Of a DNA stretch of 64,000 nucleotides, positions 53,313-62,590 are shown in pieces. Within the stretch, counting starts at the first letter, position 1. Every line of letters begins with the position of its first letter. The notes under the pieces are model-generated. The model saw nothing but the letters and a program-made list of their open reading frames with translations, did no database searches and was not told the DNA's origin. Made by a program: the position numbers and the translations under genes. This DNA comes from CBDBIK01 sp965206145 (GTDB lineage Bacteria; Pseudomonadota; Alphaproteobacteria; TMED109), in contig CBDBIK010000005.1 in the NCBI GenBank assembly GCA_965206145.1, forward strand, positions 434,001-498,000. Direction: 5' to 3'.

Positions 53313-53957
53313 CTAACTGGTGGGTTGTTTTTGCTGGATGCGTCGCGGGTCGTCACGGAGAATGACGTGGTTTACGACTTTACGGACGCCTCGTACGTTC
53401 CGGGCGACGTCGATTGCAGCGGAGAGTTCGGCGTTGTCTAAGGCGATGCCAATCATGTGGACCACCCCATCTTCCGTGGTGACCCAGTAGTTTCTCTGGC
53501 GGATGTTGGAAGCGGCGACTTGTTTGCCCCGGATCTCGAGGGAGATTCGCGTGTCGGACGCGATGATCGCCGGCCCTGGGATTTCGCCGACGGAGAGTTC
53601 GTTGAGTATCTCCGTCACACCTTCCGTTTTTTCAACGATCTCCACCGCCTTATTGATTTCCCTCTCGGAGGGGACGGTCCCGGTCAACAAGACGCGTCCT
53701 TCGACGACGATGGTGTTCACATTGCGGAAGAGGTTCTGGAACTCCTCCCGAAAGAGGGAATCCTGGATTCTCGTCTCCGTAGCGAGGTCTTGGACGGCTT
53801 CCTCGGTCGAACGCTGCTGGGCTATGGCAACCCCGGTGGCACCTGCGCCAGCAAAGATGAGCACGGGAACTGCGCACCCTCCGCTTAGTGCGAGCGCACT
53901 GAGAGGAAGCAAAATGGAGACAAAGAAGCGAGGGAAACGAAGAGTGACGGAAATCAC
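53313..53957 (-). CDS. BON-domain lipoprotein
   Basis: 214 residues. A lipoprotein signal peptide with lipobox LSGGC is at about residues 24-28, followed by two BON domains (each about 70 residues, the first near VNTIVVEGRVLLTGTVPSERE, the second near NYWVTTEDGVVHMIGIALDNAE). Such proteins bind the envelope and support outer-membrane integrity. It is likely co-transcribed with rsmI upstream and gshB downstream, as in many Proteobacteria. Confidence 0.88.
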   Translation of the reverse strand: MISVTLRFPRFFVSILLPLSALALSGGCAVPVLIFAGAGATGVAIAQQRSTEEAVQDLATETRIQDSLFREEFQNLFRNVNTIVVEGRVLLTGTVPSEREINKAVEIVEKTEGVTEILNELSVGEIPGPAIIASDTRISLEIRGKQVAASNIRQRNYWVTTEDGVVHMIGIALDNAELSAAIDVARNVRGVRKVVNHVILRDDPRRIQQKQPTS

Positions 53958-53995
53958 GGATGCTCTCCTGGGGACGACCTAGACCCCGCCTGAAT

Positions 53996-54892
53996 CTATT
54001 TGCCAGGGTTCGCCGCCGCAACGGGGCTTGGACGTGAGCGAATTTTTGCGGAAAGGGCGAGAGCCCGTTTGTAAAGCTTTGCGCGGGGAAGACCGGTGGC
54101 GGTGGCAGTCAGTGCAGCGGCTCGCGAAGGGCCGTGGACGTCAAGCGCGGATAGAAGCTGAGCCTCGATGTCCTCATCATTTGCCGCAAGAGTTTTTTCC
54201 GGCGGGGCCGTTACGACAACGACCTCTCCTTTTGGGGGTGTTTCCGCATAGCGTGAAGAGAGTTTCAAAGGATCGCCTCGGACACTTTCTTCGTGAAGTT
54301 TCGACATTTCCCGCAAAATCGTTGTCTCGCGCACCCCACCCACCTTTGCGAGATCCTCAAGCAGACTGCTGAGCCTATCTGCGCGCTCGAAAATCACGAG
54401 GGATGCGTTTGCGTTCGAGGCCGTTTCTAGGGCAGCCCGGCGCGCAGCCCGGGAGCGAGACAGGAAGCCCAGAAAGAGCACGCGGCTTGTGGGTTGACCT
54501 GCGATGGAAAGGGCGGCGGTAAGGGCGGACGCTCCGGGTACGGCGCGCACGGGAAGATTGGCTGCCTGAACTGCCTTCACGAGGCGAAATCCCGGGTCCG
54601 AGACGAGCGGGGTGCCGGCATCACTTGCGAGGGCAATGGAGCCGTCGCGTGCGATTTTCTTCACCAATCCGGGGATGCGCATTCTGGCATTGTGGTCGTT
54701 GTAGGAGAGGAGCCGTCGCCCGGCCGTGATTCCGTGAAGCGAGAGCAAGCGTTTTGTTATCCGTGTGTCCTCGCAGGCGATGGTGTTCGCCGCTTCCAGT
54801 ATGTCGAGTGCGCGGAGCGTGATGTCGCGGGCGTTGCCGATTGGGACCGCAACGACGTAGAGGCCGGGATCGAGCGGGGGCTTGCCATTCAT
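53996..54892 (-). CDS. rsmI: 16S rRNA (cytidine-1402-2'-O)-methyltransferase
   Basis: 298 residues of the tetrapyrrole-methylase fold: GLYVVAVPIGNARDITLRALDIL at the N-terminus, ACEDTR, ALASDAGTPLVSDPGF and FLGFLSRSRAARRAAL. It methylates C1402 in the ribosomal P site. A long open frame continues upstream but runs antisense through the lppC gene and is spurious; the ATG before NGKPPLDPG is the start. It is divergent from the LppC-type gene, a common pairing. Confidence 0.94.
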   Translation of the reverse strand: MNGKPPLDPGLYVVAVPIGNARDITLRALDILEAANTIACEDTRITKRLLSLHGITAGRRLLSYNDHNARMRIPGLVKKIARDGSIALASDAGTPLVSDPGFRLVKAVQAANLPVRAVPGASALTAALSIAGQPTSRVLFLGFLSRSRAARRAALETASNANASLVIFERADRLSSLLEDLAKVGGVRETTILREMSKLHEESVRGDPLKLSSRYAETPPKGEVVVVTAPPEKTLAANDEDIEAQLLSALDVHGPSRAAALTATATGLPRAKLYKRALALSAKIRSRPSPVAAANPGK

Positions 54893-54980
54893 GGTTGCAG
54901 TGTCATTGGGTCCGTTCACGACCATACGACGAAAGCGTGCGCGCATGCATAATCGCGCTTCGGAATAGCGAGGGTAGGCC

Positions 54981-56288
54981 ATGCATGACATCGCAAGGAC
55001 GGGATGGCTTCTGTTGCCGCCTGTTGTTCTCTGTGCCCTTTTTCTTTTCCTTGCCGGTTGCGGCGAGAGAGACGTGGCGGCACCGGTAGAGACGCCGAGC
55101 TCCGGGGTACCTGTGACGGAAGAATCTCCCGAGAATCCCGCGGCGACGGACGCTTCCCCTTCGGAGATGGACGCCTCCCCTTCGGAAGAAGAAGAGGTTG
55201 CCGAAGAAGAAGCTCCGGCCGAACCCCCGGCTTTGGCCCTTCCTTTGGAGGATTTGCAGGAAGAAGATTCCGTTGCCCCCTTCGCCGTTGGTGTTCTTCT
55301 GCCGCTCTCCGGCGGGCATGCGGCTGCGGGGCAAGCTCTGCTTGACGCAGCAGAGCTCGCCCTGTTCGAGGCAGGACGGCACGAGGTACCCCTGATCTTT
55401 CGCGACACCGAGGGAGACCCGCATATTGCCCTGGCGGCGTTTGAGGAGATGAGGGCCGAAGGCGTTGGGATCGTTGTCGGTCCGCTTTTCTCCCATGTTG
55501 TTCGCGCACTTGCGCCCGTCGCTAGGCAGGCGGAAATTCCGGTACTCGCGCTCACCAACGATGTTTCGATCGCGGGCGACGGCGTGTGGGCATTGGGCCG
55601 CCACCCCGGCGATGGCGTGCGGCGCGTCATCGCGTATGCGCGCAGTTTGGGGCGAGGGCAGTTTGGCCTGCTTGCTCCTGATACCGCCTACGGTCAAGCG
55701 GCGCTTGGCGCGTTCCTGGATGTTCTTGAAGGCGAAGAAGCGGGGTGGCTTCTTTATTCCCGCTCCCAAGATCCGGTCGCTGTAGCGGAGGAGTTTTTCT
55801 CCCGCGTTCCTTCCGTGAGGCATGCTCCCGACGGCGCGGTACTCGTCGTTGCCAATGGGCGGACGCTGCGTGCGCTTTCCGCTGAACTGGTTTACCGGGC
55901 GGCTGATTTGAACCGATTTCTCTTGCTTGGGCTTTCCGGTTGGCACGATAAGACAAATATCGGTGAACCCGCGCTCACGGGAGGAATCTTTTCGGCCCCG
56001 CCCCAGATCGACTTTGCGGCCTTTGTCCGTCGCTACAAGAGGGCTTATGGAGGAAATGCCACGCTGGCGACGGGGCTTGCGTACGATTTGACCCTGCTTG
56101 CCCTTTCCCTTGCCGAAGTGCCAACCGCTTCTTTCCGACGCGCACTTGTTTCAGAGGCAGGGTTCCGGGGAACTCTCGGGGTGTTTCGTCTCCGCGACAA
56201 CGGCACGGTCGAACGCGGCCTTTCGGTCTATCAGGTCACACCACAAGGGTTCGGCGTCACCTCGCTTGCCCCGGCAGATCTTCGCTAG
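54981..56288 (+). CDS. LppC/LpoA-type lipoprotein (penicillin-binding protein activator)
   Basis: 435 residues. The lipoprotein signal has lipobox FLAGC at about residues 23-27. A Glu/Pro/Ala-rich disordered stretch with two DASPSE repeats runs to about residue 95, then a periplasmic-binding-protein-like fold begins with VGVLLPLSGGHAAAGQALLDAAELALFE and continues with VGPLFSHVVRALAPVARQAEIPVLALTND. Such proteins activate PBP1A from the outer membrane in gamma-proteobacteria; the role in this class is less certain. Confidence 0.88.
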   Translation: MHDIARTGWLLLPPVVLCALFLFLAGCGERDVAAPVETPSSGVPVTEESPENPAATDASPSEMDASPSEEEEVAEEEAPAEPPALALPLEDLQEEDSVAPFAVGVLLPLSGGHAAAGQALLDAAELALFEAGRHEVPLIFRDTEGDPHIALAAFEEMRAEGVGIVVGPLFSHVVRALAPVARQAEIPVLALTNDVSIAGDGVWALGRHPGDGVRRVIAYARSLGRGQFGLLAPDTAYGQAALGAFLDVLEGEEAGWLLYSRSQDPVAVAEEFFSRVPSVRHAPDGAVLVVANGRTLRALSAELVYRAADLNRFLLLGLSGWHDKTNIGEPALTGGIFSAPPQIDFAAFVRRYKRAYGGNATLATGLAYDLTLLALSLAEVPTASFRRALVSEAGFRGTLGVFRLRDNGTVERGLSVYQVTPQGFGVTSLAPADLR

Positions 56289-56300
56289 GGGTGCGGCGAA

Positions 56301-57461
56301 TCAGGAGGAGATTTCACCGAGCAGCGCATCAAGAACGGGGAAGCCGACAACCGTGGCGCGCACGCGGGCACCCGTTCGCTCGGCCAACCCTTCCTGGCAG
56401 GCACGCGCAAGGGCATCCGCCCGGAAAGCCTGTGGGAATGTGATCCCGGTTCTGATTCCGATGCGATTTGTGTCCACGCCCTCTCTGAGCCGCATCCCCA
56501 TGAGAAGCATTTCTCGAGCCGCAGCCTCAGGAGTGAGAGCTTCCGAGGCTTCGGTCCCGTGTCCGTTTTCCTTTACGGCTCGCATCCAAGCTCCGGGGTC
56601 GCGGACTTGGCGAAGGGCGAAAATTTTCCCGTCGACCAAGAGGCGTCCGTGTGCGCCGGGTCCAATTCCTGCGTAGTCCCCGTAGCGCCAGCAGTGGAGA
56701 TTGTGACGTGCCTCTGCTCCGGGGCGTGCGTGATTGGAGATCTCGTAGCGAAGCAACCCATGGGCTTCGAGCATCTCGTTGGTGACGTCGAACATGGCTC
56801 GGATCGTCTCATTGGCGGGCAGGCTGAGCTTGCCCTCGGCCTGCATCGCGTGGAAGGGTGTTCCCTCCTCGATGGTCAACTGGTAGCAGGAAAGATGTTC
56901 TCCGACGAAACTGAGTGCTTGGCCGAGTTCGGCTCGCCATGCGGGAACCGTCTGAGCGGGGCGACCATAGATCAGGTCGAAAGAGAACCTCGAGAATATT
57001 GATGCAGCCGTTTCCACAGCGTCCCGAGCCTCGACCGTGGAGTGTCCGCGCCCGAGGAACTTGAGTGCCCGGTCGTCGAGCGACTGCACTCCGATGGAGA
57101 CGCGATTCACACCGGCATCTCTGAGAGCAGCGAAGCGGCCTGCCTCGACGGAGGTGGGGTTGGCTTCGAGCGTGATTTCGGCTCCGGCCTCAAGTGTGAA
57201 TGTGCTGGCCGCTTGCTCAAGCACCTGGCCCACGGTTGCGGGGTCCATGAGGGAGGGCGTACCGCCTCCGAAGAAAACGTTGGTTATCCGCCGCGGGCCA
57301 GAGCGCTCGCGGACGTGACGAATCTCGGCCGCGTACGCCCGTTGCCAGGAATTTTCATCGACCAACTTGCGCGTGACGTGCGCGTTGAAGTCACAATATG
57401 GACAACGCGAGAGACAAAAGGGCCAGTGGATGTAGAGAGCCAGATCGGGGACTTGGCTCAC
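56301..57461 (-). CDS. hemW: HemW-type radical SAM protein
   Basis: 386 residues. The radical SAM cluster motif CLSRCPYCDF is near residue 15, followed by FFGGGTPSLM, VSIGVQSLDDRALKFLGRGHS and FDLIYGRPAQT. HemW is a heme chaperone and not the oxygen-independent coproporphyrinogen oxidase it resembles, since its Cys pattern lacks the HemN extra residue. The GTG start overlaps the rdgB stop (GTGA), so the two are coupled. Confidence 0.94.
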   Translation of the reverse strand: MSQVPDLALYIHWPFCLSRCPYCDFNAHVTRKLVDENSWQRAYAAEIRHVRERSGPRRITNVFFGGGTPSLMDPATVGQVLEQAASTFTLEAGAEITLEANPTSVEAGRFAALRDAGVNRVSIGVQSLDDRALKFLGRGHSTVEARDAVETAASIFSRFSFDLIYGRPAQTVPAWRAELGQALSFVGEHLSCYQLTIEEGTPFHAMQAEGKLSLPANETIRAMFDVTNEMLEAHGLLRYEISNHARPGAEARHNLHCWRYGDYAGIGPGAHGRLLVDGKIFALRQVRDPGAWMRAVKENGHGTEASEALTPEAAAREMLLMGMRLREGVDTNRIGIRTGITFPQAFRADALARACQEGLAERTGARVRATVVGFPVLDALLGEISS

Positions 57462-58072
57462 GTTTCGAAACACTCTTGGACGAGTTTATTGAATGCTTCG
57501 GCTCGGTGGCTGACCTTGTCCTTACGAGCGGGCTCCACCTCGCCGAAGGTTTCATCCCAGCCGTTCGGGATGAAGATGGGGTCGTAGCCGAAGCCCCGGT
57601 TGCCCCGCGGTGGGAATGTGAGCGTTCCTTTAATCTGCCCTTCGACGGTACGCGTTGTGCCGTCCGGCCAAACGAGTGCAAGGGCACACACGAAGACCGC
57701 TGACCGGTCGATCTTGCCGGCTAGCATTTTCTCGATTCGTTTTATCGCAACATGAAAATCCCGGTCTGGTCCGGCCCAGCGCGCCGAGAAAACCCCAGGC
57801 GCATTGTCGAGAGCGGTCACGGCGAGCCCGCTGTCGTCTCCGAGGGCGGGCAAATTCGACGCCCTTGCGGCGGCAAGAGCCTTGATGCGGGCATTTTCCC
57901 CGAACGTTTCACCGGTTTCTTCGGGAATCTCATCGGTGAAGGAATCCACCGTCTCGAGTTGGTCCACGATTCGTCCGAGGAAAATGCGGAGCTCCGCGAC
58001 CTTGTCGGGGTTGTTGCTGGCGATCACGAGAGTCCCTCCAGCCCATTTCCGCTCCCCAGGGGCGACTGTCAT
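57458..58072 (-). CDS. rdgB: Non-canonical purine NTP pyrophosphatase (RdgB/HAM1)
   Basis: 204 residues with ASNNPDKVAEL at the N-terminus, ETFGENARIKALAAA, GDDSGLAVTALDNAPGVFSARWAG and the GYDPIFIPNGWDETFGE block. It removes ITP and XTP from the nucleotide pool. It is translationally coupled at both ends, to rph upstream (ATGA) and hemW downstream. Confidence 0.96.
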   Translation of the reverse strand: MTVAPGERKWAGGTLVIASNNPDKVAELRIFLGRIVDQLETVDSFTDEIPEETGETFGENARIKALAAARASNLPALGDDSGLAVTALDNAPGVFSARWAGPDRDFHVAIKRIEKMLAGKIDRSAVFVCALALVWPDGTTRTVEGQIKGTLTFPPRGNRGFGYDPIFIPNGWDETFGEVEPARKDKVSHRAEAFNKLVQECFET

Positions 58073-58806
58073 TTCGTTTCGACGGCCTTTCGCTGAAACG
58101 CGAAAATTTCATTGGCCCCCTTGCGGGCGAGAACCATCATTTCGGCGAAAGATTCTTCCGGGAACGGCGAGGTCTCGCCGGTTGCTTGAACCTCAACGAT
58201 GCCCCCGTCGTTGGACAGGACGAAATTGGCATCCGCATCCGCGTGCTGGTCTTCTGCGTAATCGAGGTCGAGCACGGCCTGCCCCTTCCAAAGTCCGGCA
58301 CTCACGGCGGCAACCTGGCCAGTGAGCGGACGGGCTCCTTCTCCGAGACGTTCTTTGAGGGATTCGATGGCGAGATAGAGTGCTACCCAGCTTCCCGTAA
58401 CGGCGGCTGTTCGGGTGCCCCCGTCCGCTTGGATGACATCGCAATCGAGCCGGATCTGTCGCTCGCCGAGAGCGGCACGATCAACCACGGAACGAAGGCT
58501 CCGACCGATCAGGCGTTGGATTTCCTGCGTTCGCCCCGAGGGTCGCCCGCGCGTGGCTTCGCGCTCGGTCCTTGTCGTGGTGGAACGGGGAAGCATTCCA
58601 TACTCGGCGGTTACCCAACCAACTTTCTTGCCCCGAAGGAAGCGGGGGACGGTTTCCTCCACCGACGCTGTACAGAGAACATGTGTGTCCCCGAAACGTA
58701 CAAGGCAGGATCCTTCGGCGTGTTTGGAAATGCCGGTCTCAAGAGTGACTGTTCGGAGTGCGTCGACGGCGCGTTTGGAGGGACGTGGTTGGTTCGAGGA
58801 TGACAC
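58069..58806 (-). CDS. rph: Ribonuclease PH
   Basis: 245 residues. SKRAVDALRTVTLETGISKHAEGSCL at the N-terminus, the phosphate-binding RxxR-type RTQEIQRLIGRSLRS and the LDCDVIQADGGTRTAAVTG active-site block are all present. It trims tRNA 3' ends by phosphorolysis. The frame is open 30 codons further, but the GTG with a GGGGAG site before it fits the family start. It overlaps rdgB by four bases. Confidence 0.95.
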   Translation of the reverse strand: MSSSNQPRPSKRAVDALRTVTLETGISKHAEGSCLVRFGDTHVLCTASVEETVPRFLRGKKVGWVTAEYGMLPRSTTTRTEREATRGRPSGRTQEIQRLIGRSLRSVVDRAALGERQIRLDCDVIQADGGTRTAAVTGSWVALYLAIESLKERLGEGARPLTGQVAAVSAGLWKGQAVLDLDYAEDQHADADANFVLSNDGGIVEVQATGETSPFPEESFAEMMVLARKGANEIFAFQRKAVETK

Positions 58807-58906
58807 GGGCGAAACTCCCCGGAGATAAGGCTTCCGGCAGATGTTTGATCGTACCTCCCTTGATGGTGCCATCAAGGCGACGCCGTCTGGCGACACTCTC
58901 GCGTGT

Positions 58907-61189
58907 TCAAGATTCCTTCGCAGGGCGCCTGATGAGTGCGGCGAAAAATCCGTCCATGCCTCCTTCTTCGGCGAGATGGCAGGGAAGCGTGCGGAGAAAA
59001 CCTTCGTGCGTCACAAGCTCGTCAGGGATGCTCAGTGCCTGTGCGGCCAAAGGTACGATTTCTGCGTCCGGGTTTCGTTTCACCAATGCTCGGATTCTTT
59101 GTGGCCCCTCTTCCGGTTCGAGGGAGCAAACTGCGTAAACAACCTGCCCTCCTTCACGGACGAGACGCATTGCCGCATCCAGAAGCAGATCCTGAAGTTT
59201 CGCGAGGTGGTTCAAGTCGGACGGTGTGTGTCGCCATGCAACGTCAGGTCGGCGTCGGATTGTCCCCGTGGCGGAGCAGGGGGCATCCACGAGTATGGCG
59301 TCGAACGGTTCCTGTGTTTCCCAAGAAGAGGCATCTGCGACCACCACGTCGGCGTTCAGCTTCGTCCTCCTGAGGTTGGCCTCGAGGCGTCGAGCCCTGT
59401 GAGAAGAGATCTCGACGGCGGTCACGTTCGCTTCCGCTGCCGCCAGCTGGAGGGTCTTTCCGCCGGGAGCGGCGCAAAGGTCCGCGATTCGCTTCCCCTT
59501 GAGGTTGCCGAGCATTCGGACGGGAAGCTGGGCCGCTGCGTCCTGAATCCACCACGCACCTTCGTTGTAGCCAGGAAGAGCCTCTATGGGACCTGTCGGC
59601 CGGAGGCGAAGAACCCCGAGAGAGGTGAGTGTCCCTTCCAGCTTTTTCGCCCACTCTTCGGGCTTCTCCCGGACCGCAACGTCGAGGGGAGGTTCCTCAA
59701 GGTGAGCTTGCGCGATTGCGTCTGCGGTTTCTTCCTCGTAGGCGCGGGTCCACGAGGTCCAAAGCCATGCAGGTGTGTTGAGTCGGCCCAGGTTCTGCCC
59801 TGCGAGAGGATCGCCCTCGTATCTCACGAGATTACGCAGTACGCCGTTCACTAGACCCTTCCATTGCCGTCCCGGTCCCTTGGCGACGACGTCGACCGAG
59901 GTGGACACGGCTGCGTGAGGGGGAATGCGAAGGAAAAGGATTTGGGCCGCTCCCAGGTGCAGCGCAAGAGAGGCATGGCGAGCGCTCTCTGGGAGGGGCT
60001 GCTCAAGGAAGGGAGAGAGAGTCGCTTCGATCTGTCCCCGACGGCGCAGAGTGATCATGACAAGAGCACGGGCAAATGCCCGATCACGCTCGGAAAGACC
60101 CGGGAGCAGAGTAGATTTTTCGAGCGCTTCCTGGAGCGGGATGCTGCGAAAACGAATCGCCGCCAGGATCGAGAATGCGGCTTGCCGGGCGGCTAAATCC
60201 CGGTTCGTCGAGCGATCAGGATCGTCGTCATCGCGGTGGTTGCGAGGTCGATCGTCATCTCTTCTTTGCCATGATCTATCGCCATCGCGGCGGTTGCGCG
60301 GCCGATCGTCGTCTCTTCTTTGCCATGGTCTGTCGCCATCGCGGCGGTTGCGCGACCGATCGTCGTCTCTTCTTTGCCATGGTCTGTCGCCATCGCGGCG
60401 GTTGCGCGACCGATCGTCATCTCTTCTTTGCCACGGTCTGTCGTCATCGCGGCGGTTGCGCGGCCGATCGTCGTCTCTTCTTTGCCATGGTCTGTCGCCA
60501 TCGCGGCGGTTACGAGGCCGATCGTCATCTCTTCTTTGCCACGGTCTGTCGCCATCGCGGCGGTTGCGCGGCCGATCGTCATCTCTTCTTTGCCACGGTC
60601 TGTCGCCATCGCGGCGGTTGCGCGGCCGATCGTCGTCTCTTCTTTGCCACGGTCTGTCGTCATCGCGGCGGTTGCGCGACCGATCGTCGTCTCTTCTTTG
60701 CCATGGTCTGTCGTCATCGCGGCGGTTGCGCGGCCGATCGTCGTCTCTTCTTTGCCACGGTCTGTCGTCATCGCGGCGGTTGCGCGGCCGATCGTCGTCT
60801 CTTCTTTGCCACGGTCTGTCGTCATCGCGGCGGTTGCGCGGCCGATCGTCGTCTCTTCTTTGCCACGGTCTGTCGTCATCGCGGCGGTTGCGCGGCCGGT
60901 TATCGTCTCTTCCCCACCGTGGTCGGTCAGGCCGGTCATCGTCGCGACGCGAACGGAATCCCGAACGACTTTCATCTTTTCGTTGCCAGGGATGCGTCCC
61001 GCGGCTCCGTGGTGAACTTTTGCGGAACCGGTCGTTGCCGCGCCTCCCGTGTCCGTTGTGGTCGCCGCCGTCGTTCCGTCTCTGAAGGCGGTCTTCGCCG
61101 CTCGGTGCTTTGTCTGTTCGGCGGTCGTCGTTCCTGCGCTCTTGAGAGCGTTCGGGTCGCGGCCGTCCGGACGGAGGGTTCTCTCGCAT
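58907..61189 (-). CDS. rsmB: RsmB/NOP-family rRNA (cytosine-C5) methyltransferase with N-terminal RD-repeat extension
   Basis: About 760 residues. The first third is an Arg/Asp-rich extension with 12 copies of an 18-residue unit alternating DDDRPRNRR and DDDRPWQRR, flanked by similar degenerate sequence. A NusB-like domain follows (AARQAAFSILAAIRFRSIPLQEAL), then the SAM-binding domain with DLCAAPGGKTLQLAAAEA, the motif IV Cys in VDAPCSATGTIRRRPD and the motif VI Cys in YAVCSLEPEEG. The catalytic part alone (about 430 residues) is standard RsmB size. The ATG before RENPPSGRP is preferred over one 16 codons upstream. Confidence 0.9.
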   Translation of the reverse strand: MRENPPSGRPRPERSQERRNDDRRTDKAPSGEDRLQRRNDGGDHNGHGRRGNDRFRKSSPRSRGTHPWQRKDESRSGFRSRRDDDRPDRPRWGRDDNRPRNRRDDDRPWQRRDDDRPRNRRDDDRPWQRRDDDRPRNRRDDDRPWQRRDDDRPRNRRDDDRPWQRRDDDRSRNRRDDDRPWQRRDDDRPRNRRDGDRPWQRRDDDRPRNRRDGDRPWQRRDDDRPRNRRDGDRPWQRRDDDRPRNRRDDDRPWQRRDDDRSRNRRDGDRPWQRRDDDRSRNRRDGDRPWQRRDDDRPRNRRDGDRSWQRRDDDRPRNHRDDDDPDRSTNRDLAARQAAFSILAAIRFRSIPLQEALEKSTLLPGLSERDRAFARALVMITLRRRGQIEATLSPFLEQPLPESARHASLALHLGAAQILFLRIPPHAAVSTSVDVVAKGPGRQWKGLVNGVLRNLVRYEGDPLAGQNLGRLNTPAWLWTSWTRAYEEETADAIAQAHLEEPPLDVAVREKPEEWAKKLEGTLTSLGVLRLRPTGPIEALPGYNEGAWWIQDAAAQLPVRMLGNLKGKRIADLCAAPGGKTLQLAAAEANVTAVEISSHRARRLEANLRRTKLNADVVVADASSWETQEPFDAILVDAPCSATGTIRRRPDVAWRHTPSDLNHLAKLQDLLLDAAMRLVREGGQVVYAVCSLEPEEGPQRIRALVKRNPDAEIVPLAAQALSIPDELVTHEGFLRTLPCHLAEEGGMDGFFAALIRRPAKES
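60220..60910. repeat. 54-bp minisatellite (12 copies) in the rsmB coding region
   Basis: Twelve near-identical 54-base units lie head to tail; on the + strand each contains CTCTTCTTTGCCA followed 20 or so bases later by CATCGCGGCGGTTGCG. Starts of the CTCTTC element recur every 54 bases from about 60260 to 60854. Differences are mostly single bases, some silent, some changing Asp to Gly or Pro to Ser. Because 54 is a multiple of three, several frames stay open across the array. Confidence 0.93.
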
Positions 61190-61235
61190 CGGAGGCCACC
61201 TGTCTCTGTGAAACCCTAGGCTACCATGGACAGCC

Positions 61236-62540
61236 ATGGCCGGTGTCCGGTCTTTTCATTTTGAACCCACGGGAACATCCGTGAGCCCGACACTGCACGT
61301 TCCGAATGGCCTTCCCCTGCGCCTGGTCGTCTTGGCTTGTGCGGCCTACACGCTCTCGCAATTTTTTCGCTCCTCCGTAGGGGTGCTGGCACCCGGCCTG
61401 ATGGAGTCCCTCTCCCTTTCCCCAGAGGAACTCGGGCGCCTTGGCGGGTTTTTCTTCCTCATGTTCGCCCTGGCCCAGCTTCCGTTGGGGATTTTGCTTG
61501 ACAGATTCGGGCCTCGGCGCGTGACCGCGTTGGTCATGCTGATTGCCGCATCTGGTGCCTTCACGTTCTCCTTCTTCACCAGTTTTGAGGGACTGTTGCT
61601 GGGGCGCGGACTGATGGGAATTGGCTGCTCAGTGTGTCTGATGGGCTCCTTGGTCTTGTTCTCGCGTTGGATACCGCAAGAGAAATTTGCAACCACCGCC
61701 GGGCTTGTTCTCGGCGTGGGCGGACTCGGTGGAATTCTTGCCACCGTTCCGCTGGAGGCCGCCGCCGAATGGATTGGGTGGCGTGGTGCCTTCGTTTTTA
61801 TGGGGTTTCTGACCGTCGCTATCGCAGCGATTTTCTGGATTGCGGTCACCGACGCACCCGAAGGGGTAACCCCTTCATCTTCCGAGGCTCCCCCCGTCCC
61901 GGATGGAATTCTTCGGGGGTTCATGGAAATTTTCGGGAAGCGGGATCTGTGGTTCATGCTGCCGATGTCGTTCACGGGCTATGGCGCGTTGCTCATGATT
62001 CTGGGCCTGTGGGGTGCGCCGTACCTCAAGGACGTGCAGGGGCTCGATAGTGCGGACCGAGCCAACATGTTGTTGGCGACAGCGGCGATGTGGAATGTGG
62101 GCTGTTTGGTTTTCGGGCGACTTGACCGGGCTTTCGACACCCGAAAGGGGGTCGTCATCGCCGGTGGAGTGGGTCTTGCCCTCACCATCGCCCTGATCTC
62201 GCTGATACCGCCCGTGCCGATCTGGGTCAATGTGTTGATTTTTGGCTGGCTTGGGTTTGTGGGAGCGTTCAGCGTTCTTCTACTCGCTCATTACCGCTCA
62301 CTATTTCCCGTGCGCCTGGTCGGCAGGGCGCTTACGTTCACAAACTTCTTCAATTTTGGTGGTGTCTTCCTTCTCCAGTGGATGACCGGCGTTGGCATCA
62401 CCTGGCTGGGAGGAACCGAGACAGGCGCACCCGCAGTGGCTTACACGGCGACGTTTTTGGCCGTGAGCGGGCTGCTACTGCTCTCGGTCTTCGCCTACTT
62501 GTTTGCCCGCGATGTCCGCCCGAGCGCTGAACTGTCGTGA
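61236..62540 (+). CDS. Major facilitator superfamily transporter
   Basis: 434 residues with 12 predicted membrane segments. The MFS loop motif between helices 2 and 3 is present as GILLDRFGPRRVT. A first half beginning near residue 30 carries LACAAYTLSQFFRSSVGVLAP; a longer loop around residues 200-225 separates the two halves. The substrate is unknown; the form resembles nitrate or organic-acid MFS proteins only loosely. A GTG 15 codons on is an alternative start. It is divergent from rsmB. Confidence 0.87.
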   Translation: MAGVRSFHFEPTGTSVSPTLHVPNGLPLRLVVLACAAYTLSQFFRSSVGVLAPGLMESLSLSPEELGRLGGFFFLMFALAQLPLGILLDRFGPRRVTALVMLIAASGAFTFSFFTSFEGLLLGRGLMGIGCSVCLMGSLVLFSRWIPQEKFATTAGLVLGVGGLGGILATVPLEAAAEWIGWRGAFVFMGFLTVAIAAIFWIAVTDAPEGVTPSSSEAPPVPDGILRGFMEIFGKRDLWFMLPMSFTGYGALLMILGLWGAPYLKDVQGLDSADRANMLLATAAMWNVGCLVFGRLDRAFDTRKGVVIAGGVGLALTIALISLIPPVPIWVNVLIFGWLGFVGAFSVLLLAHYRSLFPVRLVGRALTFTNFFNFGGVFLLQWMTGVGITWLGGTETGAPAVAYTATFLAVSGLLLLSVFAYLFARDVRPSAELS

Positions 62541-62590
62541 CAAACTCTTGATTCTTGCCCGGTATACTTCCAGGGAAAGGGGACCGCCGC

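Noticed and set aside
54903..55946. Antisense frame of 347 codons opposite the LppC-type gene, joined in another frame to rsmI
   Set aside because: It is antisense to a clear lipoprotein gene and has no family features. It arises from GC-rich codon usage.
60220..60910. Possible CRISPR array
   Set aside because: The units are contiguous 54-base repeats with no unique spacers and lie within a coding frame; no cas gene is near.
59925..61284. Several long open frames of up to 386 codons on both strands across the 54-bp repeats
   Set aside because: The 54-base period keeps any stop-free frame open over the whole array. Only the minus-strand frame joins a recognisable RsmB domain, so the others are shadows.
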